Assembly (NCBI GenBank): GCA_030549495.1
Contig: JAUIRK010000753.1
Location: 62,001-126,000, forward strand
Origin: Nectonema munidae
Taxonomy: Eukaryota; Nematomorpha; Nectonematoida; Nectonematidae
Reading direction: 5' to 3'
DNA: 64,000 nucleotides
The notes beneath the pieces were generated by a model that had not been told where the DNA came from, ran no database searches, and saw only the letters and a list, made by a program, of their open reading frames with translations. Below, one piece after another: positions 20,701 to 31,980 of this stretch (its first letter is position 1; the number at the start of each line of letters is the position of its first letter). The position numbers were made by a program, and so were the translations under genes.

Positions 20701-23376
20701 TGACCTTTAAATATTGACCGAACTTAAAATTGTGTCTAAGAGTATAAAATAAATATAAGGAACATCGGTCCGACTTACAAGAAACATTGGTCGTAACCAA
20801 TTTTGGGTCTATAAGATTGATCTTTTAAGAAACATAATTCTTAAAAGTCCTCTTAAAAGTACGCATGAATTTCTCAATCACTTAGAAAAATCGAAGTAAA
20901 TTGAGTGATTCAAGGGATGATGAGTTTTCTGTAAGGATTTCATTCAGTAAATCTGAATGCACAATTTTGTCTTTATTTCTTTCTAAGCAAAGCTAGAAAT
21001 TTTTCATTAGAACATTTAGATAAGGGGAAAGATAACCAAAAATGTTATACATTTTGTAAAAAATTTCTGAGAAGATTGGAGAACTTTTTGAGATCTTCAA
21101 AGGAGATATCCAAAACGAAGAATGAATTCTTTTAATCTGTTTAAAGATTTATTAATCTTCAATATTGTGATATTTCTTGTCCCTAAGCAAAGTCTAAATC
21201 AATAGCAAAGTTTGATGAAACTTTCTATTCTTAATATCATTTTCTTGCTTTTCAAATTTGCCAAATCTTACCAAGGAATTAATGTGATATATAGATTGCG
21301 ATGATGATCAGATCGAAATTAAGAGATAATTTCCTAAATTTAGGACACACCTGGCTTCATAACCAACAGACTATTGGTTCCGTATCTGCTGCAAGCGATT
21401 GAAATGCTAGAAAGAGGTACTCTATACATTCTTCATTGATTCCTCCTTTTTCATTTTTGTTCGATTTTGATTTCCATTCTATCTTTCTACAGGTGATGCC
21501 TCAATGCGTGATATTGATGTTGCGATGAAGTTTGGCGCCGGGTATCCAATGGGTCCATTTGAACTCTGTGATTTGATTGGCTTAGACACGATAAAGTTCA
21601 TTTTAGAGGGTAATGATTTTCATTGCTTCTTTTCGACTGAGAGCACATTCCGACTTTATACCTTTTCAAGTTCAACTTGGCACTAAGAAAATTCAAAGAT
21701 TTTGCTTGTTTATATCTAAAATATTTTAATATTCAAAAAATAGGATGAATTTTATGTACATCATTTTTTATGGCAACAAAAATATATACAAAATTTAATT
21801 TGATAAGTTTCTTTTAAAATTTCAAACAACAGATTTATTTTGAAACAAGAAAATTCTGTCTTTCCAAGTTTAAACTTGGTAATTTAGCAAAAAATGTTTC
21901 TGGAGCTATTGGAAGTGCAGACCCTAATGACTGCAATAAATTTATTGACAAAATTAGAGGATTATTCTCAAAAGTTTTTATAATGGAAAATGAATTTTGT
22001 TATAGAATAAAATTTTTAGTGAAACAAAGTTTTTGTAGTCAATAATATCTTGAATAAAATAAATGTATAAAAGTTGGTTTTTTTTTAATAAACTAATTCC
22101 TAAAATATTTTAGATATGAACAGACTTAATTATTATCATTTGAATTTTTTTATTATTTAACTTTGTGAATAAAAGACACGATATAAAAGTTATATTATAA
22201 AAAAGTGTGTTATTATATAAATTTTTATTGATTTTGTCTACTCCAACAACTTGCTAATTGTCTTTGACTCTTCAGATCTGCTCAAAATATGTGGAAATTT
22301 TTTTTTCATAAAATGATTTATCATCACAACATTTTTTTATATTTTTTTTTAAATTCTTATAATCAATGAAAATGAGTATTGCCCTTCTAAGCATTTCAGT
22401 GAAGTAACATTTATTAGTATTAGTGAAGTAACAGGAAGGGGGTGAGGGGTGGTAAGGCACACAAAATCTTATACTATTGAAAAAAGCCTTAAAAATAGTT
22501 TTTTAAAAAAAAAATTTTAATTAAACATTTTTAATTAAAAAAACATATGTGTATAGATTTTTCAATTATTTTGTTTTTCTCCAGCAAATTTAATTACATT
22601 TCTTCTTTCATTTGGGGTTGAATCAGAATCCGCGCTACCTATATATTTTTGGGGCAAGTGCCCCCCCCCCTGTTTTATTTTTTGCCCCCCCCCTGAAAAT
22701 TTTCAACTTGCCCCATGTGTTAAATTTTAACTTAACGATTTAATACTATTTATACTTAAGAAAAAATTATAAAAACATATAGTTGTGCAAGTAACTTTGA
22801 GAACATTTATGCCATATATTGGAAGCAAAACTGTTTGAAAATGATTAAATGCCTTTATAACAATTTGTTTTTGTAATTTATATAGTACTTTTAGCGCCCT
22901 CTTCTGATAAGATAAAACATTCTTTCCATAATGTAAATTTTTATTGCCGCCCCCCTAATAATTTTTTAGCGCGGGTACTGGGTTGAATATCCGTGAAGTC
23001 AGGTGTGCTGTATTTCTCGAAGAGGCCACATATGTAAGTCGGAATTATTTAAATAAAATTATAGAAGTTTTTTTTCTCACATGTTTCAAGTAAAGATGCA
23101 CAATTTACAGTTCAAGTAATAATAGACATGATAAATGCACAAGTGTATTTTGCCTTGCGTGTTAATAAACTGATCACAATTCATGACGGAATTTCGTAAA
23201 AAATGTTTACATTACTCTTCTTTTTTTAAAATTCAGGATGGTGTAGTAAGCACGGTGACCACAAAGAATTCAAAATTCCGCTTCTTCTAGAGAGGTTGGT
23301 CAACGAGGGAAAAGTGGGCAAAAAGGCAAATCATGGCTTTTACAATTATCCCGGTCCGTCGTCGGCAAAGTCCTGA
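14763..23376 (+). CDS. HADH: mitochondrial 3-hydroxyacyl-CoA dehydrogenase, 8 exons, complete
   Basis: It oxidises L-3-hydroxyacyl-CoA to 3-ketoacyl-CoA with NAD+ in mitochondrial fatty-acid beta-oxidation. Exons: 14763-14891, 17039-17164, 17671-17831, 18312-18438, 19888-19977, 21344-21416, 21493-21609, 23237-23376. All junctions are AG/GT and keep phase, giving 320 residues against about 314 for the vertebrate protein. Residues 1-23 are basic and Ser/Leu-rich with one acidic residue at most, as in a mitochondrial presequence. The NAD-binding Gly motif is '[10 protein letters not shown]' (G33, G35, G38). 'SNTSSL' (145-150), catalytic His169 in 'GLHFFNPVP', Glu181 twelve residues later and Asn219 in 'DTPGFITNR' are all present. 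The C-terminal dimer domain shows '[11 protein letters not shown]' and 'GFYNY'. The exon 4 donor (GTTTTT) is weak. The introns are full of repeats. Confidence 0.93.
14942..15040 (+). repeat. SINE-like repeat, copy 2, in HADH intron 1
   Basis: It matches copy 1 at 14205-14340: 'GAGGTTAGATACTG', then 'TTTTGATAACTTAA', then 'CATAGTTCGACA', then 'GGCTGGCC'. The two copies lie about 740 bp apart on the same strand, on either side of HADH exon 1. Confidence 0.45.
15055..15420 (-). mobile_element. LINE 3' fragment in HADH intron 1
   Basis: On the minus strand a frame reads '[17 protein letters not shown]' and '[12 protein letters not shown]'. This resembles the usual LINE tail 'F..RTIRLWNSLP......FKR.L..Y'. 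The 3' side runs into 'AATAAAATGAATTGAATTG' (minus strand, 15075-15057), giving an AATAAA signal. Only the end of the reverse-transcriptase polyprotein is present, as expected for a 5'-truncated insertion. Confidence 0.55.
16482..16716. mobile_element. 235-bp MITE-like element with 38-bp inverted repeats in HADH intron 1
   Basis: The left arm, 16482-16519, begins 'GTTGGATGC' and continues 'GCTATTCACATTTCTGT'. It is matched by the reverse complement of 16679-16716 with about five mismatches. The inner part, including a short AT stretch, is unrelated. Open frames on both strands read '[10 protein letters not shown]' only because the arms are inverted copies. The family is not identified and no clear target duplication is visible. 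Confidence 0.6.
17319..17499. repeat. near-perfect hairpin, 85-bp arms, 10-bp loop, in HADH intron 2
   Basis: The left arm, 17319-17404, runs 'AAATTGTAAAAACTGGACAC' through 'TGCTGATTTTGCTGACTA' to 'GGAGTATAAACTCC' and 'AAAGCAAATATATAAAA'. The right arm, 17415-17499, is its reverse complement with about three mismatches. The loop is only about 10 bp. Transcribed in the HADH pre-mRNA, it would fold into a long double strand. It is either a recent fold-back MITE or a hairpin siRNA/miRNA-type locus. Confidence 0.85.
19022..19110 (+). repeat. pogo-like element end, copy 1, in HADH intron 4
   Basis: The segment 'CCGTAAATACTCGCCTATAA' then 'TTTTTTACCGGAATTAATTG' then 'GGTGCGGGTTATCTAC' is closely matched at 62090-62160. 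The 'CGCCTATAATCCG' core resembles the subterminal 'CGCCTTATAATCC' of the pogo element at 53.4-55.97 kb. No partner end was found nearby, so this is a solo end or a decayed MITE. Confidence 0.5.
21838..22044 (+). pseudogene. unidentified coding-like fragment in HADH intron 7
   Basis: An open stretch of about 65 codons without its own ATG has normal-looking composition, unlike the surrounding AT-rich intron. It reads '..[18 protein letters not shown]' then '[20 protein letters not shown]' and ends at a TAA near 22044. I do not recognise the family. A decayed transposase piece is the simplest idea. It is not part of HADH, because the flanking exons already join in phase. Confidence 0.3.
22655..22985. 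repeat. decayed repeat with poly-C tracts in HADH intron 7
   Basis: Paired C runs occur at about 22661-22671 and 22684-22694, embedded in 'GGGGCAAGTGCCCC' and 'CAACTTGCCCC', with a further C run at 22953. The outer segments 'ATCCGCGCTACC' (about 22627) and 'AGCGCGGGTAC' (about 22968) are weakly inverted. It may be an old MITE. No target duplication is seen. Confidence 0.35.
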
Positions 23377-24820
23377 AAGGATGTTGTGGCGAAATAGAAA
23401 GAAATTGCATTTGATTTTGTTTTTAGCGTTTGACTTATTTTTATTTTATTCGTGTTATAATCATCATCAATGCAATGAACAACGCCTCAACAATTTAAAA
23501 TGTATTTTTTCACTCTTCTATTACATTTTAGGCGTTAATGTATCTGCCTATTCATAAAGAGATTAATCCTTGATTTTCTAAAATTTGATCTTAATTCACC
23601 TAGGTAAGCTTCAAAAAGTTCAAACAATAATAATGTAAACTTTTTACATGCTCCCAATGCATCTGTTTGTGTCCATGAGTGTTCTACAGGTATGTATTTT
23701 TGGGTTTGTATGTGTAAATTTTCGCGTAGAGGTATTTGGTGAAAATTAGCCAGAAACTGGAAAATTCATCATGTTTTTAAAACACTCATGTGTTTTAAGA
23801 AAAGAGTGAATTCACTGGTTCGCGAAATCTTCATCATATTTAAATACTTTTAATCTATTGTAATACAAAATGTCTTGTGAAATTGTATCATGTTTTTTTA
23901 AAAACGACATTGCATAACCTCATTTTCATGTTCTGGTTTCTAATAAAATAGGATTTTATTTTTTCCTTTGCAAGGATTTTTGTGGCTTAATTTTATCTAT
24001 AACTCAAAATTTTGACAAAAGTAACCAATTGATCGATCGTTTAAAAGATATTAGAATTAGTCTATTAACGAAAACACGGTGAATATCCATGACTAGAAAA
24101 TATGTGTATCTAAATCTGTTAGATTCCTATCTCTTACATTATGCGTTCTTATCATTAGACTAGAATATCTGCACACTTTTTGAATGCATCTTCTTTGAAG
24201 TCTCTTTATACATAAAGAGATAGAGAGCTCTGTTGAGGTTTCGTGAGGAGGTTCAAAGATAGAGAGAGTATAACTATTTTTAGAATAAATCTTGATCCCA
24301 TTTACCTGTTAATAAGGTCGGATAAGGGACAACTATTCTCTCATTAAGGTCCCTCGAATGGAATTTCAAGAGACTCAAGATAACGAATCAATTCATTAAG
24401 AAATATATAAAGATTTTGTCCATGTTGTGGAACTAAAAACGATTTAAAGGGCATAATACAATTTTTGGAAGCGTAAAACTTTTTTAATCAACTTTACTTT
24501 TTTTCGTTTCTCTCTTTTTTATAAATAAAGATAACTTTTTTTTGATAACATCTGAATACTTTTTTTTTGATAACATCTGAAGAAGTCGATATATCGGGTA
24601 ATGCTAATAATATTAATGTAAGTTATGCCCAAAAGTTAAGTTTTAATATTGAGGAAGTTTGATGTACTATTTTTATCTTTGAAATTCTCAAAATAGAAAT
24701 TGAACATATGGATAAATGAAATATATTAAGAAAGTTTTTGAAACTTTCAAACAAGTCATGTTCCAGCAATCATAATTTTATTATCTAATGATTAATTTTT
24801 ATCCGAAAAATTTAAGATCG
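23377..24820. other. HADH 3' flank, no gene seen
   Basis: It begins with the HADH 3' untranslated region. No clear AATAAA is found close to the stop codon. The rest is AT-rich sequence without a supported gene. Confidence 0.4.
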
Positions 24821-26290
24821 CAGTTTCCATTCCAAAAAACTCCACTTATTTGTCACCAAGAATACAAAATGAAATAGTTGCATCTTTAAAAAGTTTTGTT
24901 CTACAAATAATAATACTTGAAATCAATAACTCAACATATCTGTCATTGAAAACTGATGGAACAAATGATATAAGTGGAAAAGAATGCCTGTCAATTGTAA
25001 GTAGTTTAATGGGGTGCTCATTTTCATTGATTCCTTTTCTTTTGTGTAAGGTGTTGAGATTTTTGAAAGGAAAGGCCGTAAAGGAATTAGCATGGTCTAT
25101 CCGAAAGAATGTGATGCATCTTCTATCAGCACCGCAATTCTAGACATTCTTGATGAGTGTAAAATTCAAAAACACAAAATTATGAGTCAATGCTATGATG
25201 GCGCTTACGTGATGTCAGGTAATATTTTTCTACCAGTACTTATAGATGAAAAAATATATCTTAACAGGCAAGAAGAATGGAGTCCAAGAAACAATCAGTA
25301 AGAAAGATACATTCCTTATATTCATTGTATAAACCATCAGCTTCACTTAGTTATCACTGCATCTTTCCGTCGTATAAACCATATTAAATTTTTTTATCAT
25401 TAATGACCAGGCTTTACAAGTTCACGAAAAAGGTTAAAGTTAAAACTTTTTTCAGTAAACGATTCAATAAATTTATTCCAACAAGATGGACATCACATTA
25501 TGAAGTTGTTAATTCATTGATAAAAAATTATAAAAAAATAATATCTTCTATAGTTTCTTTCGAAGCAAGTGGTCTAGATAATAATATCATTATTGGGATA
25601 AGTTTTGTTAGAATTCAAAGATGAAAACGAATTTGATTCATTAATAAAAAAAATGAGATTTTATGTTGACAATTCCAGTTCCACAGATAATATTTTTGAT
25701 ATTTTGAATGATAACGCAGAAAAAATGAGAACATTTCGTATTCTCTACGATTAAACCTTACAATTGATTCTAGAGGAATTTGACAACAGGTTTGGTTTTC
25801 GACAAATGTTCATCCTTTTAAGTGTTTTTTCAGGTTTAATGAAAAAAACTGCACAATAATGAAAGCACTTTCATATTTATCCCCTGAAAGTGTAGGATTT
25901 TTGGAATATGAAAAACTGAAACCATTTATATCCCATCTACAAAATATATCTCAGCAGATTTTTTCGGAACTTAAAGTTGGAAAAGAATATATTTAAAAAA
26001 AAATACAGAAAGAATCTGACGTTATCGATGCACTCGAACCAGTTAAAGAAGCATTTCCTAACATATATAAACTATATGAAGATATTTTAAAGCAATTTTG
26101 TATTATGTAAAATGACTCTTATTCTCTTTCAGGCCTTCTTACGGTGTAGGTTCGAGTACAGCAGTTTGTGAAAGAAGTTTTTCAACCTTGAACAGGATTA
26201 TGACCCCTCTTAGAAAATCCGTCTAGAAGAAACAATTTAATATTTCTCTCTTTTATGAAAGAATATACTAAAAAAATTGACATAGAAAAA
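24820..26290 (+). mobile_element. hAT transposase fossil (DUF4371 type)
   Basis: Plus-strand fragments appear in transposase order. 'LKTDGTNDISGKECLSIV' (about 24945) is the start of the RNase H-like core. It is followed by 'HKIMSQCYDGAYVMSG' (about 25170) with the second catalytic Asp region, 'FIPTRWTSHYEVVNSLIKNY' (about 25475), and the dimerisation end 'YGVGSSTAVCERSFSTLN' (about 26140). Fragments with DUF4371 and hAT-dimerisation character in this order fit hAT elements related to ZMYM/ZNF862-like proteins. The pieces lie in different frames with stops between them, so it is inactive. Terminal repeats were not located. Confidence 0.75.
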
Positions 26291-27455
26291 TTTATAATTT
26301 TTTTTTTAAAAAAAAAGAAGAAAAATTTTCAAGTCATTAATTTCTTACTTTTTTATTTTTTCAAGTTAAAAACTTTTTGCAAAATTATATAAATTTTAGA
26401 AAAAATTTTTCTCATTTGTTGTTAGTCAAACTTTTTCTTTTCAAGTAATGAAGATCTCATTTTTTGGTGTTGTTAGTTTTTGTTGCGAAATAAATTCAGA
26501 AGCTGAAGAGGGAGGTAGGAATTGCAACCGTTACTGATTGGAATAAACTTAACTACTAATAAGTTTTTGAAATAGTTAAAACTTTTTAAAATTAATTAGA
26601 CTACAAACTTTGCCCCCTAGAAAAAATTTCTACTCTTTAAAGACTTCGTGAAGAGCCACAGAAGAGTTGAGTTTCAAGAAACTTGTAGCAAATGAAGTGA
26701 TTGCCAATATTCAATGATGGAAGAAAGCAACACTTTGACGAAACTATAACCAATAAAAAGAAATCAATATTTTGAATCACACATTGAACAATCTCAAAAG
26801 AAAGAGAAGCGTGAAGAATCTGGGGAATGCAACTCATCCAACTTCTCACCTCATAATTGTGTAGATATGTTGTTATATATCTAAAAAGGATTATATAATG
26901 CTTTGCATGAATTAAAATAGAAAAGACTATATCGGTTCATAAACCGACTAAAGAAACTAATTTCCATAACCTAAATATTTTGTTAGATATTGATTTTTGC
27001 TTCCATTTAGTGTGTTTAGAAATATAAACTAAGCGAGACACCTTTTATGTTATTACGCTTATCCCTTACCTACTCTTTCTAGGTTCTGGATACGAATTTC
27101 AAGGATTCAAGGAACACTTTGCTGAAAAACAAATGTTTACTATAAATTTTACTGCTTGCTAACTATTAAATATTTTAAACTTTTTAGGTAAGTAATTCTT
27201 AAAATGTATTTTTAATAATAATGTTATTAATTGAAAAAAGTTAATTATATAAATTTCATGATATTGAAAATTATACAAAACTTACTTTTAAGCGGAAAAT
27301 TATCTCAGTTCACCATTGCAAGCGTGACAAAAAAGTTCTTTGAAATATCAAAGGAAGGGGAAAAAAGTAGAGGAAACTTTTATTAATATTATTATTAAGG
27401 CATTCAAGTTCAATGAGTGTGTGTCATCAATCAAAGAAAGATTCAAAGAAGAACG
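26291..27455. other. no gene seen between hAT fossil and DNAJC9
   Basis: AT-rich sequence with A and T runs. It should include the DNAJC9 3' untranslated region near its right end (minus strand). No other feature is supported. Confidence 0.4.
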
Positions 27456-30400
27456 TCATTTTTTCAAAGATTTCTTGCTCTTTTTTTCAGAGGAACAGTA
27501 TTTGGATTCTAAATCCGTGATCATGTTGTTGAATTGGTTTTGGCGTTTGCGTTGGATCAGTGAGGTCAAAGATTTCTCCGAGTCTTTTTCTTCTGCTCCA
27601 TTCCTGTCTTTGTCCATCTCTTCGCTCATCTTTTTTGCTTCTTCCTCTTCTTTCATAGCCTAGGCACAAATAAAGAGCTTTTACTAAATCTATCAAAGAA
27701 GGCCACTATCAGAGATATTTCATGTCTCAAATGAGACACTGTTTTATATTTTTCATAGAACAAAAAGTAAATTAGAACACAATTTTAAAATCTTATCATA
27801 TTATTCAATTGCTAATATTTTATATCGGAACAAAAGAGGTTGAACAAAAAAACTTTATCTGCAAATGAAATTTTTTTCAAAAGTTTGACTGAATCATTCA
27901 TTGAATGAATTCCTTTGGAAGTAACATCCACAATGTGAAACAGCTATGATTTTTTTTCTTTAAACCTCTTAACATGTGAATATTGACGAGAATGAACTCT
28001 AATTTTGAGGTGTTTATCCACTTGAAGAACTCTTTCTAAATATCTTTCAATATCCTAAAATTAACTTGCATAGAACGACACTAAAGTCCATTATCTAAAT
28101 ATTAAGCATTCAACTAATTAATCGTTGATAAATAAATTCCTTCATTTTCCTATACATATTTTTGACAAATAATAATCATCAATAATGATCAAATATTGAT
28201 ATATAGAGAAAGATTTATAGAACTCTCTGCAAAGTAAACTGTTTCGATAAACAGTAGAGGGGCGCACATCCAGGCGGCGATCTCTTCTCTCATTCAAGCT
28301 CTCTTCTTTCACTCAAGCTTTTTTTGTATTTAGAGTTAAATTAAAAATAATTCTATTTTTACAAACTTCGCTATCATGTCACCACTAATGAGAATGTAAG
28401 CTACACATGGTAAAGTGATAAGAAAGACATATTTATGGATCATTTATTTGAATTAGGGTAATCGTATTCGAGCTAGGATGTCACAACCGGCTTCTTAATA
28501 TCTATTTCAACCACTATTATTTCACACAGCAAATTCACTAGAATTTTAGTGAGCCATTCAATACTTTTGGGAATGCGTGTATTTTCAAATCTTAATTCTC
28601 CGTGTGAGCATAATCTTTTAATTAAGTAATTGTAATTGACCCCCCCTCCAAAGGTTACATGTGGGCAATGGGCTGGAGAAGTTATGGATCACTGCTGTAG
28701 AGGGTGTAACTTGGCGTTAGTTTTAGAGATGCTGTCATGAAGGAAGAAGTGAAGCATACTTTCCTTTGCCTCCTCCTTTTTTTGGCTTGGCTTTCGTTGA
28801 GAAAGGCCGGATACGCTTTGATCTTTCTTTTCTTTATGCACTTATTGAGGAATTCACAGAATCTTTCTTCGTCGTTGTACGTGCAAAACTTGATTTCAGA
28901 CATGATTGAACTTATGTCTCCCTTGTGTTTATTGTAGGCGCCAATCAAATCATTTTCTTCTTCAACACTTTCTAAACAATTTTAATCGAGTAGAGTGGCG
29001 GGGAACATTTTGAAATTTTCCGACAGAATCCGAAACACGTGTTCGGCATCGATCGGAATTTGAGCAACTAATGCGGAACAAACATTAGCACAGTTAAATA
29101 TAATCTTAAATATATAAGTTAAATTATATAAAGTTTAAATCTTTATCATGTTAAAAAATATTATTAGGAATTATACATCGGAAGAGGAATTCGTAGATCG
29201 ATAAGAAAGAAAAATTGATGATTTATAGAATTGATATTTGTGAGTGTGACTTTTTACCGGAATAACCCAAAATCTCAAAACTTTCTGAAATTTTGAAGTT
29301 TTTAAAAAAAATTTAAAATAATGCAATATATTTCAATGACTTGAAATATTTAGAAGGAAAAAATATTTTAAAATAAAAAAATAATATTTTTCACCCTAAA
29401 AAGTGTAAAACATTGAAATACTTTGATATTATTTTCAAGTTGTTTTGAAATCGTCAAGATTTCGGATTAATTGGATAAAAAGTGTGTACCACATGTTTAA
29501 TCTCAATTCGTAAGTTAGTGAAAGGAATTAGTTAGTGAACTAAATAGGTTAGTAGGAAGTCGGTTTTAAATCAATTATTTATGAGCCTAGTAAGTTACTT
29601 GGTTAAATGTTCAGCTAATTAGTTAATTGTGTAGTAGTTGGTTACGTGAATTCAATGATCGCAAGATATTTTTTTGTCTAAGAAAAAGTTGTAAACCTAA
29701 ATTTTTTGCCAGAGACATGACAGATTTTGTTCTAGAGTTCCTGAATCAGACTCTTCAATGATTTCACTGAATGCCAAGAAAGTCAAATACCTAACTATTG
29801 ATTTATCTGTAGGTTTTTCACGAAATTGATCGTTTTATTAAAAATAAATTAAATGATATTTTTTCTTTTAAAATGTGATTTTCAAAATTTTAACTAAATT
29901 GATTAAAAAACTTTATCAATATTAAAATATTGATTTGTATTGTAACTTGTCATTTTTATTTCCACGTAATTCCTTTAATAAAATCTTAACAAGCACTAAG
30001 AAAATAGCAGAGTAAGAGCCATTTTGTCTAAACTTGGAAAAACGTTTTTAATGGTGGTTCATGTTTTTATGAAAAAGGACTGAAAAATAAGAAAAAAGTG
30101 AAGATTAATTCTATTTCTGATCTATGTATATAAAGCATTGAAATCATTTTCCTTATTTCGACAAATGGCAAATCAGGATTGAGACAGCAGCACTAGACAA
30201 AAGGGGATGCTGTCATTAACAACAAAGGAAAAGAGAATTGAGAGAATGAAAGAAAAATACTTTGATATTGGAGAGAACGACTATCAATCTCAGTCTTCAA
30301 AAACTGCCAAAATTCTCTTTCATCTTTGCTAAAGTGGCCAAGAATAGGATTGAAATCTTCATAATCAATGTCTATATCCTCTTCATCGACAGTACCTAAA

Positions 30401-31980
30401 AGAAGACAAATGAAGAAAATGGCATTTGAATTGACAAGAAAAACACTTTTTCAAGATCTTATATTCTCAGTGGAAAAGTAACTAAACGTTAACAAAGACA
30501 AACTTATAAAAAAAACTGGATTTAATTTAAAATGATTGAACTTGAAATTTAAGAAATAGAATTTCAAATTAACATTATGAACGTACACTTACGCATTTTG
30601 CCAAGCTTAAAAGAATTAATCAACCAAATAACATGACAAATTAAAGCTTATTTTACCTCAACCCATTTTATCCCATTGCTAGTTCTAACTGGCGCAAACG
30701 ATTTCTTGATTCTAAGGTACCTTCATACCAGATTCCTTAATCCGGCTCGTTTTTCCCTAGAAGATTGCTCAGTGTTCTGTGCGCTTATTTCCTTGGGCTC
30801 AGCTGTCAGCGTATACTTAGAGCAACGTTACCGTGAATGTCGTATTGCGAGCGCTTGTAATCATTTGAGAGGGTGGAGTAGATCTTTTGCAGGATCTGAA
30901 ACTTGCACTTAGCTTCTTCTTTATCGGCTTCCGGGACTTTGTCGGGGTGGTGTTGCAAACACAACTTCAGGTATCCCCTCTTAACTTAAAAAAGACAAAA
31001 TCTGTGAATAAATAATAATAATCCATCAATTGAATGAATATACAAAAATGAATAAACATTTCGGATCGGCATAGATTTCCACTGAGCGCGAGAGAGTGTG
31101 CGTACAAAAAGTCTAGCTCCGAGAGAATTCGAAATAAGTGTTCGGCATTGATCAAGTGTTTTTCCTCATAAATATTTTTTCTTCTGGGGAAGGCAGTCCA
31201 TTGCGTTCTCATTGGTTAGAGGATTTTAAAATTTTATTTGTCTCTCAAACGAATTTGTTGATGCCTTTGTTTTTCAATAACTTTTTTTATCTTTTTCAAT
31301 TTAGGCATATGCATTATTTGATACAAATGATAAGAGGTTGATTTTTACAATGTTGTCTTGAGTGAAAATTATGACGAGTTGCTGAACTATGCTCAAACCC
31401 AATCAGTTACACGGGCATCCAGTAGGGGTGGCTAACAGGCAATTTGTCTCACTTAGATAATTAAATGTGTGAACTTTTGCGAAATTGACATTTATACAAG
31501 TAGCAATGAAATTTGGATATCATAGAAAGCTCCTCCTTATTCTACGCAATAATTTCAGAATTAATTTATTGCGAGATCAAGCGGAACAACAAAGATAGGC
31601 GTAAAAAATACTGAATGTTGTCATCATATTTTACATCAAACACATTTTATACAACCCTTTTTAAGTTTTCTCTGCATGGGAAAAGGTTGGCAGACACTGG
31701 TATATCTCAGATTTATGGTTGAACACCTATTTTTTGATTTTGCACCTCTAGTGCATTCAACGACCCCTTTCCCCTTGAGAAATGGACTGGAGACACTGCC
31801 ATTTTTAAGTTCACAACTTAGCTGACTGAGAGAGGTCAATCACAAATGAATATAGAAAAGGTGGAACGTTGGCAAAAAGGGGAGCGTACTTGCTATTGCA
31901 TCGCAGCTCTTTTCAATCTTCAAGATCTTGTAAAAGTCTTTCTCTAAGAAGTACTTTTTGCACTGCTTCTCAAATTTCAT
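27456..31980 (-). CDS. DNAJC9: DnaJ homolog subfamily C member 9, 5 exons, complete
   Basis: This is a nuclear J-domain co-chaperone that recruits HSP70 to handle histones H3-H4. Exons in reading order: 31980-31890, 30984-30832, 30395-30261, 28971-28760, 27659-27456. All splice sites are AG/GT in phase. The sum is 264 residues against 260 in human. The J domain spans residues about 14-80: 'DFYKILKIE' in exon 1, the HPD at 43-45 in 'LCLQHHPDKVPEADKEEA', and 'FQILQKIYSTLSNDYKRSQY' in exon 2. Exon 3 opens with 'GTVDEED', as the family does. Exon 4 reads 'GAYNKHKGDISSIM' and a basic 'KKRRRQRK'. Exon 5 ends in the family's 'DLESKYC' and a Lys/Ser tail. The middle of exon 3 is poorly conserved, so its 3' boundary is the least certain. 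It is convergent with HADH. Confidence 0.88.
28985..29060. repeat. 35-bp repeated motif in DNAJC9 intron 3
   Basis: 'GAATCCGAAACACGTGTTC' followed by 'GGCATCGATC' (29026-29054) is about 80% identical to 31125-31153 in intron 1 of the same gene, in the same orientation. The central 'CCGAAACACGTGTTCGG' is itself an imperfect palindrome around CACGTG. Its nature is unknown. It could be a transposon end or a duplicated regulatory motif. Confidence 0.4.
31110..31160. repeat. 35-bp repeated motif in DNAJC9 intron 1
   Basis: This is the second copy of the motif at 29026-29054: 'GAATTCGAAATAAGTGTTC' then 'GGCATTGATC'. In both copies the minus strand would read 'AEH(V/L)FRILSE', but neither frame joins to the DNAJC9 exons. 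Confidence 0.4.

Noticed and set aside
27340-27663. 107-codon plus-strand frame
   Set aside because: It is the antisense of DNAJC9 exon 5, whose minus-strand reading carries the conserved family C-terminus.
31660-31820. Possible MITE ends with 'GGCAGACACTGG' and 'GGAGACACTGCC'
   Set aside because: The two segments are not in convincing inverted arrangement and no duplication is visible.
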